From the NCBI RefSeq assembly GCF_002848135.1, contig NZ_PKGB01000005.1:1-64000 (forward strand): a DNA stretch of 64,000 nt, written 5' to 3'. Positions 27,688-38,700 of the stretch are shown here, piece after piece. A program made the position numbers and the translations under genes. Each line of letters opens with the position of its first letter. Within the stretch, counting starts at the first letter, position 1. Below the pieces are notes generated by a model. It saw only the letters and a program-made list of their open reading frames with translations. It was not told where the DNA came from and ran no database searches. Origin of the DNA: Hydrogenovibrio sp. SC-1. GTDB taxonomy: Bacteria; Pseudomonadota; Gammaproteobacteria; Thiomicrospirales; Thiomicrospiraceae.

Positions 27688-28377
27688 ATGTCTTTTATAA
27701 AGCGGTATTTGATTGCAGGATTATTAGTTTGGTTACCTTTGGGGGTGACGATTGCTGCGCTGATTTTTTTAGTCAATTTATTTGATCAAAGCTTATTACT
27801 GCTGCCAGAAGCCTTTCGCCCGGATGTCTTGCTCGGCATACACATCCCTGGCTTTGGCGTTATCCTTTCATTTTTACTCATATTTTTTACGGGCATGCTA
27901 GTGGCCAATTTCTTTGGGCGCTATTTATACGGGATTTGGGAAAAAATCTTATCACGTATTCCGTTGGTTAGATCCATCTATACGGCGGTAAAACAAATCG
28001 CCGAAGCCTTGTTTGGCGATGGTTCACAAACCTTTCAAAAAGCCTATTTGTTACAGTATCCACGTGAAGGTCTCTGGACACTGGCCTTTCAAACCAGTAA
28101 AACCCAAGGAGAGGCACAATTAAAAACCAAATTGCCGGATGTCGTCAATTTGTTTGTGCCAACCACGCCTAACCCTACATCCGGTTTTTTTATTATGGCC
28201 GCCCGTCATGAAATTGTGGAGCTGGACATGACCGTGGACGAAGCTTTGAAAATGGTGATTTCTGGTGGCGTTGTAGTGCCGCCTTGGCATCGTGATCCTG
28301 CTTATGCCAATGGTGCAGGAAGTGCCATTTACCCTGGAACAGAAGACGTTCCTGTTATCCCAACCAAAACTGAATAA
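27688..28377 (+). CDS. DUF502 membrane protein
   Basis: 229 residues. Two N-terminal membrane helices (about 8-30 and 52-75), then a soluble domain with NFFGRYLYGIWEKILSRIPLVRSIYTAVKQI and VVNLFVPTTPNPTSGFF, the two most conserved DUF502 segments. Function unknown. It sits directly ahead of aspS, a frequent arrangement in proteobacteria. A TATAAT at 27635-27640 is a likely -10 element, though its -35 is weak. Confidence 0.88.
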   Translation: MSFIKRYLIAGLLVWLPLGVTIAALIFLVNLFDQSLLLLPEAFRPDVLLGIHIPGFGVILSFLLIFFTGMLVANFFGRYLYGIWEKILSRIPLVRSIYTAVKQIAEALFGDGSQTFQKAYLLQYPREGLWTLAFQTSKTQGEAQLKTKLPDVVNLFVPTTPNPTSGFFIMAARHEIVELDMTVDEALKMVISGGVVVPPWHRDPAYANGAGSAIYPGTEDVPVIPTKTE

Positions 28378-28419
28378 CCCCTGACCCAGTCAGTCACTTA
28401 GAGAGAAAAGGTATTGCCA

Positions 28420-30198
28420 ATGATGCGTACACACTATTGTGGACAAGTAACCGAAAAATTTGAAAATCAATCTGTCACCGTTTCCGGTTGGGTGCACCGT
28501 CGTCGAGATCATGGCGGCGTGATCTTTATTGATTTAAGAGATCGTGAAGGGCTGGTTCAAATCGTCGTCAATCCTGATAATGCCGAAATGTTCGAAATAG
28601 CCGAAAAAGTGCGCTCTGAATATGTACTTAAAGTAAGTGGTTCGGTTTGCCTGCGTACAGCAGAAACCATTAACCCTAAGATGGCCACTGGTAAGGTCGA
28701 GATTGTTGCTACAGGATTGGAAGTACTGAGTTCTTCCGACCCCATTCCTTTTCAGTTAGATGATAAACACATTTCTGAAGAAGTTCGGTTGACTTATCGT
28801 TATTTAGATTTGCGTCGTGATGAAATGCAGAAGACTCTGCAAACCCGTTATAAGGTGACTCGTTCCATGCGTCGTTATTTGGATGACAATGGTTTTATGG
28901 ATATTGAAACACCGATTTTAACCAAGTCGACGCCAGAAGGCGCGCGTGATTATTTGGTGCCGAGTCGTACCCATCAAAATAAATTTTTTGCGTTGCCGCA
29001 ATCGCCTCAGCTATTTAAGCAGTTATTAATGATGTCTGGGTTTGATCGTTATTATCAAATTACTCGTTGTTTCCGTGATGAAGATTTAAGAGCGGATCGT
29101 CAACCTGAATTCACTCAGCTAGATATCGAAACGTCGTTTATGACCGAAGAAGAAGTCATGACGATGATGGAAGGGCTGGCTAAAACCATCTTCCTTGAAG
29201 GCGGCGATGTCGATTTAGGGGATGAATTCCCTAGAATGACTTATGCCGAAGCCATTGAGAAGTACGGTATTGATCGTCCTGATTTACGTATTCCTTTGCA
29301 ACTGGTTGATGTCGCTGATCTATTGCAAGATATTGAATTTAAGGTATTTGCTGCGCCAGCTAAAGACCCAATGGGTCGTGTTGCTGCGTTACGGGTGCCA
29401 CAAGGCGGTAAATTGTCACGTAAAGAAATTGATGATTACACGAAGTTTGTCAGTATCTATGGTGCCAAAGGGTTGGCCTATATCAAGGTGAATGATTTAT
29501 CCGCAGGTTTGGATGGTTTGCAATCACCAATCGTGAAATTCTTCCCGGATCAGGCGCTAGAAATTATGCAGCGGGTCGGTGCTGAAGATGGCGATATTGT
29601 CTTCTTTGGTGCAGATAAAGCCAAAGTTGTTAATGAAGCTTTAGGTGCTTTACGCTGTAAGCTGGGTGAAGACTTAGGCATGATTGAAAAAGAATGGGCA
29701 CCGGTTTGGGTGGTTGACTTTCCAATGTTTGAGATGGACGAGAAAACGGCCAAGATGACAGCCATTCACCATCCGTTTACCCAGCCTAAAGCCACCACTG
29801 AAGAAATTCTAAACCATGATGAACCGCATCAAATGCTGTCACGTGCTTATGATTTAGTGATTAACGGTATTGAAGTGGGTGGGGGGTCTGTTCGTATTCA
29901 CGACACTCATATGCAAGCGGCCGTATTAAAACTATTAGGGATCTCCGATGAAGAAGCAGAAGACAAATTTGGTTTCTTATTAAAAGCATTGAAATATGGT
30001 TGCCCACCGCATGCAGGGATGGCCTTTGGTTTAGATCGTTTAGTGATGATTATGGCGAAACGCGATTCAATTCGTGACGTGATTGCCTTCCCGAAAACGC
30101 AATCGGCCGCCTGTTTGTTAACCGATGCACCAGGCAGTGTAGACAACGCGCAATTAACCGACTTAGCATTGCGGTTCCGAAAAGCATTATCGGAATAA
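28420..30198 (+). CDS. aspS: Aspartyl-tRNA synthetase
   Basis: 592 residues from [14 protein letters not shown] (second ATG is equally possible; a TTG further upstream is rejected). N-terminal OB-fold anticodon domain, class II catalytic core with the motif 2 loop [20 protein letters not shown] and motif 3 GLDRLVMIM, plus the bacterial GAD insertion. Whether it also charges tRNA-Asn cannot be read here. nadA follows after 31 bases without a terminator. Confidence 0.97.
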   Translation: MMRTHYCGQVTEKFENQSVTVSGWVHRRRDHGGVIFIDLRDREGLVQIVVNPDNAEMFEIAEKVRSEYVLKVSGSVCLRTAETINPKMATGKVEIVATGLEVLSSSDPIPFQLDDKHISEEVRLTYRYLDLRRDEMQKTLQTRYKVTRSMRRYLDDNGFMDIETPILTKSTPEGARDYLVPSRTHQNKFFALPQSPQLFKQLLMMSGFDRYYQITRCFRDEDLRADRQPEFTQLDIETSFMTEEEVMTMMEGLAKTIFLEGGDVDLGDEFPRMTYAEAIEKYGIDRPDLRIPLQLVDVADLLQDIEFKVFAAPAKDPMGRVAALRVPQGGKLSRKEIDDYTKFVSIYGAKGLAYIKVNDLSAGLDGLQSPIVKFFPDQALEIMQRVGAEDGDIVFFGADKAKVVNEALGALRCKLGEDLGMIEKEWAPVWVVDFPMFEMDEKTAKMTAIHHPFTQPKATTEEILNHDEPHQMLSRAYDLVINGIEVGGGSVRIHDTHMQAAVLKLLGISDEEAEDKFGFLLKALKYGCPPHAGMAFGLDRLVMIMAKRDSIRDVIAFPKTQSAACLLTDAPGSVDNAQLTDLALRFRKALSE

Positions 30199-30229
30199 GC
30201 AATAGTTAGCCAAAAGATAGGATGCACGT

Positions 30230-31303
30230 ATGTCTTTAATTGCGGAGAGTGTGCCGTTAGCGTTGCTCAAGCGAATTGATCAGTTGGCGGAGGCTTCTGA
30301 GCCTGCCGTCCATGTTGATGAGCAGGAAAAAACGCGTCTAAAGAATCATATTAAACAGCTGTTAAGTGACAAGAATGCGCAAATGGTTGCCCACTATTAT
30401 GTGGATGACGATTTGCAGGCATTGGCTGAAGAGACCGGTGGAAAGGTGGCTGATTCTTTGGAAATGGCCAATTTCGGTGCGCAATCTGATGCAGATGTAT
30501 TGGTTGTGTGTGGGGTTCGCTTTATGGGGGAAACCGCTAAGATGCTCAGCCCCGAAAAAACCGTACTGATGCCGGATCTAGACGCCAATTGTTCATTGGA
30601 CTTGAGTTGTCCTCCCCAGTCGTTTGCCGACTTTTGTGCGCAGCATCCCGATCATACAGTGGTGGTGTATGCTAATACCAGTGTTGAAGTGAAGGCGTTG
30701 GCGGACTGGGTGGTGACTTCGGGTAATGCACTCGAAATTGTGCGTTACCTAAAAGACCAAGGTAAAAAGATTATTTGGGCCCCGGATCGTCATTTGGGGC
30801 GTTGGATTGAAAAAGAAACCGGTATTGAAATGTTGCGTTGGCAGGGACATTGTATTGTTCATGATGAATTTCAAACCTATGAGTTGCAAGCCTTAGCAGA
30901 GCAACATCCTGATGCCAAGGTTTTGGTTCATCCCGAATCGCCGTCGGAAGTCGTTGATCTCGCTGATGTAGTTGGCTCGACCCGGGTGATGATTGATGCG
31001 GTACAAACCTTGCCAGATCAAAAGTTTATCGTCGCCACCGATTACGGTATTTTTTACAAAATGAAACAATTGGCTCCGCATAAAACCTTAATTGTTGCCC
31101 CAACGGGTGGCAGCTCTGGAAGTTGTGTCAGTTGCGCGCATTGTCCTTGGATGGCGATGAATGGCTTGCAAAATTTAGCCAAAGTTCTAGAAACTGGAGT
31201 GGGTGAAATTGTCATTGAAGAGTCCATTCGTCAAAAAGCCTTACAGTCAGTGGAACGAATGCTGACATTTTCACGCGAACAGGGTCTGGTTAAAACGCCC
31301 TAA
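30230..31303 (+). CDS. nadA: Quinolinate synthase
   Basis: 357 residues. NadA condenses iminoaspartate with dihydroxyacetone phosphate to quinolinate using a [4Fe-4S] cluster. Cluster cysteines are recognisable in [12 protein letters not shown] and in the C-terminal [36 protein letters not shown] and [13 protein letters not shown] are standard family motifs. Probably transcribed with aspS. nadB is not in the window. Confidence 0.96.
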   Translation: MSLIAESVPLALLKRIDQLAEASEPAVHVDEQEKTRLKNHIKQLLSDKNAQMVAHYYVDDDLQALAEETGGKVADSLEMANFGAQSDADVLVVCGVRFMGETAKMLSPEKTVLMPDLDANCSLDLSCPPQSFADFCAQHPDHTVVVYANTSVEVKALADWVVTSGNALEIVRYLKDQGKKIIWAPDRHLGRWIEKETGIEMLRWQGHCIVHDEFQTYELQALAEQHPDAKVLVHPESPSEVVDLADVVGSTRVMIDAVQTLPDQKFIVATDYGIFYKMKQLAPHKTLIVAPTGGSSGSCVSCAHCPWMAMNGLQNLAKVLETGVGEIVIEESIRQKALQSVERMLTFSREQGLVKTP

Positions 31304-31312
31304 ACATCATTA

Positions 31313-31344
31313 AAATGCCCAGGCCTGGTTGTTCTTGCCTGAAA
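31313..31344. repeat. CCAGGCCTGG element between nadA and ruvC (copy 8)
   Basis: Core at 31319-31328, followed by TTGTTCTTGCCTGAAA. The TTGCCTGAAA tail (31335-31344) recurs after the copy at 51374. The stem is short (three pairs around the loop) and the T-run is interrupted, so terminator activity is doubtful. Confidence 0.8.
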
Positions 31345-31380
31345 CCCCTCAAGAAATGGCATATTTCGGAGTGATCTTAA

Positions 31381-31899
31381 TTGGCACAATCAAAAAGAAT
31401 ATTGGGAATTGACCCTGGATCACGCAAGGCTGGGTTTGGCATTATTGAGTCAGGACAATATCATCCGACTTATGTGTTAAGTGGCGTGATCAAGGTTGAA
31501 AAGTTTTCAGGCGCCGAGCGCCTAAAGAATATTTTTGAATCGGTGATGCAGATTATTGATCAATATCAACCTGATGTGATGGCGATTGAAAAAGTGTTTG
31601 TATATAAAAACCCCAGTTCGGCCATTAAATTGGGTCAAGCTAGAGGGGTGATCCTTTGTGCTGCCGCACTGAAAGACATTCCGATTATGGAATATACCCC
31701 CACTCAAATAAAAAGTACCATTGTTGGTCAAGGTCATGCCTCCAAAGATCAGGTACAATTTATGGTCAAAAATTTACTAAAACTCACTGAAAGTCCGCAG
31801 GAAGATGCGGCTGATGCCCTGGCGGCAGCGCTTTGTCACGACCGCTATTGGACACTGGGAATTGATCCAGAAAAAATATCAAAAGGCACACGATTTTAA
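31381..31899 (+). CDS. ruvC: Holliday junction resolvase RuvC
   Basis: 172 residues from a TTG start, with CGGAG nine bases upstream; no ATG precedes the catalytic ILGIDPGSRKAGFG. The acidic active site is intact (Asp in GIDPG, Glu in AIEKVFV, Asp pair in EDAADALAAALCH). It cleaves junctions moved by RuvAB, whose genes follow. yebC, often upstream, is absent. Confidence 0.95.
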   Translation: MAQSKRILGIDPGSRKAGFGIIESGQYHPTYVLSGVIKVEKFSGAERLKNIFESVMQIIDQYQPDVMAIEKVFVYKNPSSAIKLGQARGVILCAAALKDIPIMEYTPTQIKSTIVGQGHASKDQVQFMVKNLLKLTESPQEDAADALAAALCHDRYWTLGIDPEKISKGTRF

Positions 31900-31908
31900 G
31901 GATAACGA

Positions 31909-32520
31909 ATGATTGGTTTTTTATCGGGAAAACTGCACGCAAAACAACCACCACAGATCTTAATCAATGTGAATGGTGTGGGGTATGAGTTAGAAGCGCC
32001 CATGTCGACTTTTTATGCGACAGGAGAAGTGGGGTCGGACATTACCTTGTTAACCCATTTACACGTCCGCGAAGATGCGATGTTGCTCTATGGATTTGCC
32101 ACTGAACTTGAGCGTAACTTGTTTAAAGAGTTAATCAAAGTGAGTGGTATTGGTGCCAAAATGGCAATTGGCATTTTATCAACACTTTCGGTGCATGAGT
32201 TTGTCGGCTTGGTCGAGGTTGCGGATGTGGTTGCCTTAACCAAAATTCCTGGAGTGGGTAAAAAAACTGCAGAGCGTTTAGTGATTGAAATGCGTGATCG
32301 TTTAAAGGGATGGCAATTAACCGGAACGACATTAACCAGTTCATCAGAAAATCAGCTAAAGTCTCAGGTGCAACAGGTCACGACCCATGCATCTGCAATA
32401 GAGGCACTCATTTCATTGGGTTATAAACCCGCTCAAGCCGAAAAAATGGTGAAATCAGTGGCAACCGATTTAACTTTAGAAGAGACCATTCGTAAAGCGT
32501 TGCAGGGCGTCAAACTCTAG
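31909..32520 (+). CDS. ruvA: Holliday junction branch-migration protein RuvA
   Basis: 203 residues. OB-fold N-terminus (MIGFLSGKL), two helix-hairpin-helix units ([17 protein letters not shown] and [21 protein letters not shown]) that bind the junction, a linker, and the RuvB-contacting UBA-like end. AAGGATAACG precedes the start ten bases after ruvC. Confidence 0.97.
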   Translation: MIGFLSGKLHAKQPPQILINVNGVGYELEAPMSTFYATGEVGSDITLLTHLHVREDAMLLYGFATELERNLFKELIKVSGIGAKMAIGILSTLSVHEFVGLVEVADVVALTKIPGVGKKTAERLVIEMRDRLKGWQLTGTTLTSSSENQLKSQVQQVTTHASAIEALISLGYKPAQAEKMVKSVATDLTLEETIRKALQGVKL

Positions 32521-32656
32521 CCTTAAATTGCAAAAAAATCACTCTTTAATCTGCATGAAATCAATGCCACAACCCATGATAATCAGTTTATAATTGCTAG
32601 CTGAATATGATTGCGAATAGCCTACTTAAAATGCATAAGGAAGAGAAACCTCACAA

Positions 32657-33664
32657 ATGATTGAAACAGATCGCATTGTCGGCGGACAACCGATAGAAGA
32701 AGATCGTTTGGTTTTGCCTTCTGTTCGTCCTAAAATCATTTCGGAATATATTGGCCAAACTGCTGTAAGAGAACAGCTGCAGTTGTCAATTCATGCGGCA
32801 AAGATTCGTCAAGAACACCTGGATCATGTCTTGCTCTATGGGCCGCCCGGCCTTGGAAAAACCACCCTTGCCAATATTGTTGCTCAAGAAATGGGCGTGA
32901 CCCTGCGCCAAACCTCTGGGCCGGTTATTGAAAAACCGGGCGATTTAGCGGCGATCCTAACTCGATTAGAACCTTATGATGTCTTATTCGTTGACGAAAT
33001 TCATCGACTCAGTCCGGTGGTGGAAGAAGTGCTTTATCCGGCAATGGAAGATTTTCAGTTGGATATTATTATCGGCGACGGTCCAGCGGCACAAACGGTT
33101 AAAATTGAAATTCCGCCTTTTACCCTAATCGGAGCCACCACGCGAGCCGGATTATTAACGTCACCGCTAAGAGACCGGTTTGGCATTGTGCAGCGATTGG
33201 AATTTTATTCGGTTGATGAGTTGTCACAGATCGTAGTGCGGTCGGCACATATTTTAGGCATTGAAGCCGATGAAGCCGGTGCTTTAGAAGTAGCAAGGCG
33301 TTCACGAGGGACACCTCGAATTGCCAATCGGTTACTCAGACGGGTTCGAGATTATGCACAAGTCAAAGGGCAAGGGGTGGTCACCGCCGAAATTGCCGCT
33401 TTAGCTTTGGATTTATTGGAAGTGGACCCGCTTGGTTTAGATAAAATGGATCGGCGTTTATTAGAAATGTTGATTCACAAGTTTGATAGTCGCCCAGTCG
33501 GTATTGATAGCATCTCCGCCGCTTTGGGTGAAGAACGGGGAACCATTGAGGATGTGATTGAACCCTTTTTGGTTCAGCAAGGATTTTTAGTTAGAACACC
33601 GCGTGGGCGGCAAGTCACCCAAAATGCTTATCGGCATTTGGGCTTGATTGAACCAGTAGGTTAA
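32657..33664 (+). CDS. ruvB: Holliday junction helicase RuvB
   Basis: 335 residues. AAA+ ATPase with Walker [10 protein letters not shown] (about 58-66), Walker [11 protein letters not shown], sensor GATTRAG and the winged-helix end [28 protein letters not shown]. It drives branch migration with RuvA. A 136-base gap separates it from ruvA; tolQ follows after 13 bases, so ruvB may feed transcription into the tol genes. Confidence 0.98.
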   Translation: MIETDRIVGGQPIEEDRLVLPSVRPKIISEYIGQTAVREQLQLSIHAAKIRQEHLDHVLLYGPPGLGKTTLANIVAQEMGVTLRQTSGPVIEKPGDLAAILTRLEPYDVLFVDEIHRLSPVVEEVLYPAMEDFQLDIIIGDGPAAQTVKIEIPPFTLIGATTRAGLLTSPLRDRFGIVQRLEFYSVDELSQIVVRSAHILGIEADEAGALEVARRSRGTPRIANRLLRRVRDYAQVKGQGVVTAEIAALALDLLEVDPLGLDKMDRRLLEMLIHKFDSRPVGIDSISAALGEERGTIEDVIEPFLVQQGFLVRTPRGRQVTQNAYRHLGLIEPVG

Positions 33665-33677
33665 AAGGAAATAGCAA

Positions 33678-34367
33678 ATGAATGAAGATTCGTTATTAGA
33701 ATTGGTACTCAACGCCAGTCATGTAGTTCAGGGTGTGATGTTGATTTTATTGTTGATGTCAATTTTTGCTTGGGCGGTGATCTTTGCCAAAGCTTATCAA
33801 CTCAGAAAAGCGCGCCTTGAAGCACAAGAGTTTGACGATCTATTTTGGGGGACGCCTGAATTAACCCAGCTATTTCACATCGTTGAGGGCGAGACCAAAC
33901 AACAATATGGCAATGCCGTCATTTTTGAAGCGGGCTTTAAAGAATTTGTACGCCTTAAACAGCAGGGTGTGACCCATTCCAATGATTTGATTAATGGTAC
34001 TGAAAGGGCGATGAAAGTCGCTTTTTCTAAACAAATTGAGCGGCTGGAAAACCGGACACCCTTTTTAGCCACTGTCGGTTCTTCCGCGCCTTATATCGGT
34101 TTGTTTGGAACGGTTTGGGGGGTGATGCATGCCTTTTCTTCTTTGGGCGATATTCAAAATGCAACACTCGCCGCAGTCGCGCCAGGGATTTCAGAAGCAT
34201 TGATTGCGACTGCAATGGGGTTGTTCGCGGCGATTCCAGCCGTTATTGCTTATAACCGCTTAACGGTCAAAGCCGACAAGGTCATTACCCAGTATGAAAA
34301 TTTTGCAGAAGGCTTGTTAACGATTATTCAGCGTCAAGCTCACACCCAAGAAAGTCGACAGGACTAA
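33678..34367 (+). CDS. tolQ: Tol-Pal system proton-channel protein TolQ
   Basis: 229 residues, three membrane helices (about 15-37, 130-150, 165-190) as in the TolQ/ExbB/MotA family; TVGSSAPYIGLFGTVWGVMHAF is the diagnostic second-helix region. With TolR it converts proton-motive force to TolA movement for outer-membrane constriction at division. AAAGGAAAT precedes the start. First of the tolQ-R-A-B-pal-cpoB run. Confidence 0.96.
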   Translation: MNEDSLLELVLNASHVVQGVMLILLLMSIFAWAVIFAKAYQLRKARLEAQEFDDLFWGTPELTQLFHIVEGETKQQYGNAVIFEAGFKEFVRLKQQGVTHSNDLINGTERAMKVAFSKQIERLENRTPFLATVGSSAPYIGLFGTVWGVMHAFSSLGDIQNATLAAVAPGISEALIATAMGLFAAIPAVIAYNRLTVKADKVITQYENFAEGLLTIIQRQAHTQESRQD

Positions 34368-34379
34368 ATAGGTTAACTG

Positions 34380-34832
34380 ATGCGACAAGGATTTCGAACC
34401 CAGCCCAAGAAAAAATTAATGGCAGAAATCAATGTGGTGCCCTACATTGATGTCACCTTAATTTTATTGATTATTTTTATGATCACAGCCCCCATTGTTC
34501 AGCAAGCGGTCACGGTCGATCTGCCGCAAACCCCTAGAATTAAAACCGAAAAAGCCACTAAGGTGAAACCGATTGAACCGTTTGTGATTTCAGTGACGGC
34601 AGAAGGCTTTTATAAAACCTCTCAAGCACCAGATGTCGTATTGGGACAAAAAGATTTGGGCAATTTAGTGGCTGAAGTCGTCGCTCGATCACAGTTAAAG
34701 CCGCAGCAACCCTTTTATATTCAAGGTGATCGTCAAGCCCCTTATGGGAAGGTAGTGAACCTCTTTGTATTATTGAAAGCAAATGGGGTTGCTAAGGTGT
34801 CATTGATGACTGAACCGGAAGAGAAAAACTAA
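34380..34832 (+). CDS. tolR: Tol-Pal system protein TolR
   Basis: 150 residues, single N-terminal membrane helix with the proton-carrying aspartate D24 in NVVPYIDVTLILLIIF; the periplasmic ExbD-like domain follows. Partner of TolQ. tolA starts one base after its stop. Confidence 0.95.
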   Translation: MRQGFRTQPKKKLMAEINVVPYIDVTLILLIIFMITAPIVQQAVTVDLPQTPRIKTEKATKVKPIEPFVISVTAEGFYKTSQAPDVVLGQKDLGNLVAEVVARSQLKPQQPFYIQGDRQAPYGKVVNLFVLLKANGVAKVSLMTEPEEKN

Positions 34833-34833
34833 T

Positions 34834-35856
34834 ATGTTCGCATTTATATTCAGACATCCGATCGCGTTATTTTTTGCACTGGTCTTGCATGCGATGGTTG
34901 CAGCCGGTCTCGTCTGGGAAAGATTTGTCGTCGATGGGGCAATAAAGGTTTCTATGGATGAAGGTGAGCAAACTGAAATAACACAAATCACCGAGATAGA
35001 GCCCTTAAAGACTTTCACGGTTGACAGTGCGCTCGTGAAAGAGCAGTTGGCCAAAATTAAGCAGGATGAAGCGGAAAAACTCGCTGAACAGAAACGTCTT
35101 AAAGCACAATCGATTGCTGAAAAACGTCGTTTGGAGCAAATGAAGCGTCAACAACGACTCGAACAGCAAAAAGCCGAACAACAAAAACGCATTGCCGAAG
35201 CCGAAGCGCGTAAAGCAGATGAAGCAAAACGACTTGCTGAAATTGAAAGGCAAAAAAGTCTAGCAGAACAGAAGCGGGCTGAAGCCGCAAAACGGGCATC
35301 GAAGCAGGCCAAAAAAGAAGCAGAGCTGGCTGAGAAAAAACGCGCAGAAGCGCAGAAGCGGGTTGCCGAGGCGGAAGCTCAGCGTAAAGCAGAAGAAGCT
35401 AAAAAACTGGCGTTGCAAAAGAAAATTGAACAACAGGCAGCAGAGAAGAAACGCTTAGAAGCAGAAGCGTTACAAGCTCGATTGCGTAAAGAACAGGAAG
35501 AAGCTGAACGTCAATTACAGCAGCAAATCGCCGCTGAAGAAGCGAAAAAACGTCAATTAGCCAAGCAAAGAGAACTCAAAAACCTGAGGGAAACTTATGT
35601 ATCGTCGATCGCGGCAAAAGTTAAGGATAATTGGCGGACAGCGTCAAATGTGTCTGAGAAAGCACAATGTGTGTTGTCAATTACGCAGACTCCCGCAGGC
35701 AAGATCAGTGGGGTGACTGTCGAAAACTGTAATAAATTTGCAGATAAACAATTCATTAAAGATGCTAAAAATGCAGTTTACAGAGCGGAGCCTATGCCTG
35801 CACCGCCTGTTGAAGAGCTGTTTGAACGAAATATTAAATTTGTTTTTAAACCCTAG
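34834..35856 (+). CDS. tolA: Tol-Pal system protein TolA
   Basis: 340 residues: an N-terminal anchor helix (about 7-28), a long charged Ala/Glu/Lys-rich helix spanning the periplasm (about 65-250, with many EAxKK/AEQK repeats), and a C-terminal domain with YVSSIAAKVKDNWR and CVLSITQTPAGKISGVTVENC that contacts TolB/Pal. The two cysteines flanking that last segment are the usual TolA pair. Low-complexity composition explains the antisense open frames here. Confidence 0.93.
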   Translation: MFAFIFRHPIALFFALVLHAMVAAGLVWERFVVDGAIKVSMDEGEQTEITQITEIEPLKTFTVDSALVKEQLAKIKQDEAEKLAEQKRLKAQSIAEKRRLEQMKRQQRLEQQKAEQQKRIAEAEARKADEAKRLAEIERQKSLAEQKRAEAAKRASKQAKKEAELAEKKRAEAQKRVAEAEAQRKAEEAKKLALQKKIEQQAAEKKRLEAEALQARLRKEQEEAERQLQQQIAAEEAKKRQLAKQRELKNLRETYVSSIAAKVKDNWRTASNVSEKAQCVLSITQTPAGKISGVTVENCNKFADKQFIKDAKNAVYRAEPMPAPPVEELFERNIKFVFKP

Positions 35857-35879
35857 ATGAGTCGTTATTAAGGATTGCC

Positions 35880-37184
35880 ATGCTGTTATTAACTAAAAGG
35901 AAGTTTTTTTTAGTCTGTGTTTTATGGATGGTCAGTTTGTCCAGCCGTGCTGAGCTGACAATTCAGATTGACCAAAGTTCCGCTAGCGCTTTACCCATTG
36001 CTCTGATTCCATTTGAATTTGAAGGAAAGGGACTGCGGCCTGAAGCCATGTCGCAAATTATTGGTCAAAACTTATTCCGAACCGGTAAGTTTAAAGCACT
36101 TGACGAGTCGCAGCTTCCAGCTAAGCCCAATCATTTAAAAGCCATTCAATTTGATCGCTGGAAAGCCTTGGGTGTTGATAATTTGCTTATGGGGCGCTTG
36201 ATTGAAACCAAGAATGGGCTTTATCAAATAGAGATGCGTTTTGTTGATATTTTGCGTAAAGAGCAAATTATGGGCAAGCGTTGGACAGGGATTACTAAGT
36301 CGAACTTAAGACAAGTCGCCCATAAAATCACCGATTTAATTTATAAAGAGTTGACTGGGATTCAAGGTGCATTCAATACCAAAATTGCCTATGTCACGGT
36401 TAAAACCAAGAATAACAATCGTCATTTTAGTTTAGAGGTCGCTGATGCCGATGGGCATAATTCCCATCCTATCCTTCGCTCCACTAACCCGATTATGTCA
36501 CCGAGTTGGTCGCCGGATGGAAAACAGTTAGCCTATGTGACCTTTGAAAATGGCCGTTCGGAAATTGTGGTTCAGAGTTTAGACGGTCTGAAACGAGAGA
36601 TTATTGCCAGCTATAAAGGCATCAATGGCGCGCCTGCCTGGTCGCCGGATGGTAAAAAAATGGCCTTAACCTTATCTAAGGATGGTTCGGCTGATGTGTA
36701 TCTAATGGATATGAAAACGCGTCATCTACGACGGTTAACGCGCAATTGGGCAATTGAAACCGAAGCGGTTTGGGCGCCCAATGGTCATTCCTTGTTTTTT
36801 AACTCGGATCGACGGGGTCAGCCACAGGTATTCCAGGTGTTTTTAGATACGGGTGAAATCCGTCGCGTTTCTTTTATTGGGGGCTACAATGCTAATCCGG
36901 CCGTATCGCCCGATGGTCGTTATGTGGCGATGGTGCATGGCCATAAAGGCTTTCATATTGGCTTATTAGACCTATACAATGAAACGTTTAATGTCATTAC
37001 CAAAACCTATTTGGATGAATCCCCTTCATTTTCACCCAACGGTGAAATGATTTTATATGCCATGAACCAAGCAGGCCTGGGTAAATTAGCGGTTGTTTCA
37101 ATCGATAGTAGTGTGACGCAGGTGCTGAGTGTTCAAGATGGGGAGGTCAGAGCACCTTCTTGGGGGCCATTATTAAATGAATAA
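35880..37184 (+). CDS. tolB: Tol-Pal system beta-propeller protein TolB
   Basis: 434 residues. Signal peptide (to about SRA at 24), an N-terminal alpha/beta domain, then repeated SPxWSPDGK blades (SPSWSPDGKQLAYVT, APAWSPDGKKMALT, NPAVSPDGRYVAMV, SPSFSPNGEMILYA) making a six-bladed propeller that binds Pal. A one-mismatch palindrome copy (37071-37080) lies near the end. The frame runs eight bases into the region before pal. Confidence 0.95.
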   Translation: MLLLTKRKFFLVCVLWMVSLSSRAELTIQIDQSSASALPIALIPFEFEGKGLRPEAMSQIIGQNLFRTGKFKALDESQLPAKPNHLKAIQFDRWKALGVDNLLMGRLIETKNGLYQIEMRFVDILRKEQIMGKRWTGITKSNLRQVAHKITDLIYKELTGIQGAFNTKIAYVTVKTKNNNRHFSLEVADADGHNSHPILRSTNPIMSPSWSPDGKQLAYVTFENGRSEIVVQSLDGLKREIIASYKGINGAPAWSPDGKKMALTLSKDGSADVYLMDMKTRHLRRLTRNWAIETEAVWAPNGHSLFFNSDRRGQPQVFQVFLDTGEIRRVSFIGGYNANPAVSPDGRYVAMVHGHKGFHIGLLDLYNETFNVITKTYLDESPSFSPNGEMILYAMNQAGLGKLAVVSIDSSVTQVLSVQDGEVRAPSWGPLLNE

Positions 37185-37224
37185 ATTATCGATTGCGACA
37201 CTGAGTCGAAAAAAGGAGAATCAG

Positions 37225-37839
37225 ATGCATTGGTTAAAAGGATCTTTATTAGGCGCTTTAGCGCTTTCGGTGGTTGCTTGTAGTAGTACGCCAAAAAATG
37301 CTTCGGAAGCCGATATGGATATGGCTAATTCAGAACAACAGACGGAAGATTATGCCGAAAAAGCCCGTTTGGCATTAGAAAAAGCCAATGCCGATAAAGC
37401 CGAAGTGGAAGTGTTACAAGCAGAAGGCGTTAATGGGCAGGCTTTAAGCTCAGAAGATATGGGCGCTGAAGATTTACCTGAGGTCACGGGCGCTGATGCG
37501 ATGGCACATACTTTCGAACCTGTTATCTACTTTGGTTATGACCAGTTTATTGTCGATGATACATCGCTCGAAACCGTGAAGCATTATGCCGCCATCTTGG
37601 TCGATAACCCTGACGAAAAAATTCAACTGATTGGTCATACCGATGAAAGAGGTACCCCAGAATATAACTTGGCATTGGGGGAAAGAAGGGCTAAAGCTGT
37701 TGCCGAAGCTTTTATGTTGTATGGTGTTAATACTAGTCGTATTGCTGTGATCACCATGGGTGAAGAAGTCCCAGCAGATTTAGCGCATACCGAAGCAGCT
37801 TGGGCTAAAAACAGACGTGTTGAAATTAAAGCACAATAA
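37225..37839 (+). CDS. pal: Peptidoglycan-associated lipoprotein Pal
   Basis: 204 residues from MHWLKGSLLG with AAGGAGAA upstream; the ATG at 37177 overlaps tolB and lacks a proper signal. Lipobox VVAC gives a lipidated C19. An acidic linker precedes the OmpA-like peptidoglycan-binding domain (YFGYDQFIVDD, IQLIGHTDERGTPEYNLALGERRAKAV). Longer linker than E. coli Pal. Anchors the outer membrane to the wall with TolB. Confidence 0.94.
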   Translation: MHWLKGSLLGALALSVVACSSTPKNASEADMDMANSEQQTEDYAEKARLALEKANADKAEVEVLQAEGVNGQALSSEDMGAEDLPEVTGADAMAHTFEPVIYFGYDQFIVDDTSLETVKHYAAILVDNPDEKIQLIGHTDERGTPEYNLALGERRAKAVAEAFMLYGVNTSRIAVITMGEEVPADLAHTEAAWAKNRRVEIKAQ

Positions 37840-37854
37840 TAAGGTTTTGAACTG

Positions 37855-38700
37855 ATGAAAGCGACATATCTATCTAAACGAGTAGCGATTTTAACGTTGA
37901 CAGGCTTAGTTAGTGTCGGCATGGTTATGCCCGCTATGGCAGCTCAGCAAACGATTGAAGAGCGGTTAGAGCGTTTGGAGAGAATGGCAAATAATCCAGC
38001 TATGATTCAATTGAGTCGACGTCTAGCTGAGCAGCACCGCGAAATTCAAACACTCTATGGTGAGGTTGACCGTTTAAAGTACCAATTAAAACAAGTTGAA
38101 GAAACGCAGGCCGAACAATATCAAGAAGAAGATAAGCGGCTCAGCGAGCTGGAAGCCGCTCAAAAACAAAGTGCTGAGGCGCCTTTGGTAGCCGTTACAC
38201 CTGTCGTTCCAGTTGTGACACCGCAACCGGAACAGCCCGTCACTGAGTCAGTTGACGAATCCAAGCCCTCAACAAAATCTGATGACAAGGCTATTGAAGT
38301 TGAACCGGCCACAGCTACTGAAAAAAAGGCTTATGATGCGGCCTTTACATTAATGAAACAATCGAAGTATCAAGCGGCAATTGACGATTTTGCGAAATTT
38401 TTAAAAACCTATCCTAATAGTCAATTGGCCAGCAATTCAGGTTATTGGCAAGGAGAGGCTGAAGCGGTTTTAGGCAATGAGAAAAAAGCCCTAGCCGCCT
38501 TTAAAAATGTTTATGAAACCTACCCAAGTACCCATAAAGCAGCCGATGCCATGCTTCGAGCCGCTGATATTCTCGCTTCGCTAGGGGAGATAGATCAGGC
38601 CAAAGCCTTATATGAAAAATGCATAAAGGCCTATGATCATCTGCCTGCTGCGAAAAAAGCACAAAGTCGTTTAAAAGACCTATCTGGAGCATCCAATTGA
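37855..38700 (+). CDS. cpoB: Cell division coordinator CpoB (YbgF)
   Basis: 281 residues. Signal peptide ending near MAA, an N-terminal trimerising coiled coil ([11 protein letters not shown]...[15 protein letters not shown]), a Pro/Val/Thr-rich linker and C-terminal TPR repeats ([29 protein letters not shown] onward). It links TolA to peptidoglycan synthesis. Its stop overlaps the queC TTG start. Confidence 0.92.
   Translation: MKATYLSKRVAILTLTGLVSVGMVMPAMAAQQTIEERLERLERMANNPAMIQLSRRLAEQHREIQTLYGEVDRLKYQLKQVEETQAEQYQEEDKRLSELEAAQKQSAEAPLVAVTPVVPVVTPQPEQPVTESVDESKPSTKSDDKAIEVEPATATEKKAYDAAFTLMKQSKYQAAIDDFAKFLKTYPNSQLASNSGYWQGEAEAVLGNEKKALAAFKNVYETYPSTHKAADAMLRAADILASLGEIDQAKALYEKCIKAYDHLPAAKKAQSRLKDLSGASN

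Noticed and set aside
35005-35299. Hydrophobic antisense frames within tolA
   Set aside because: The Lys/Glu/Ala-rich coil of TolA reads as Phe/Leu/Ser-rich sequence on the other strand; artefact.
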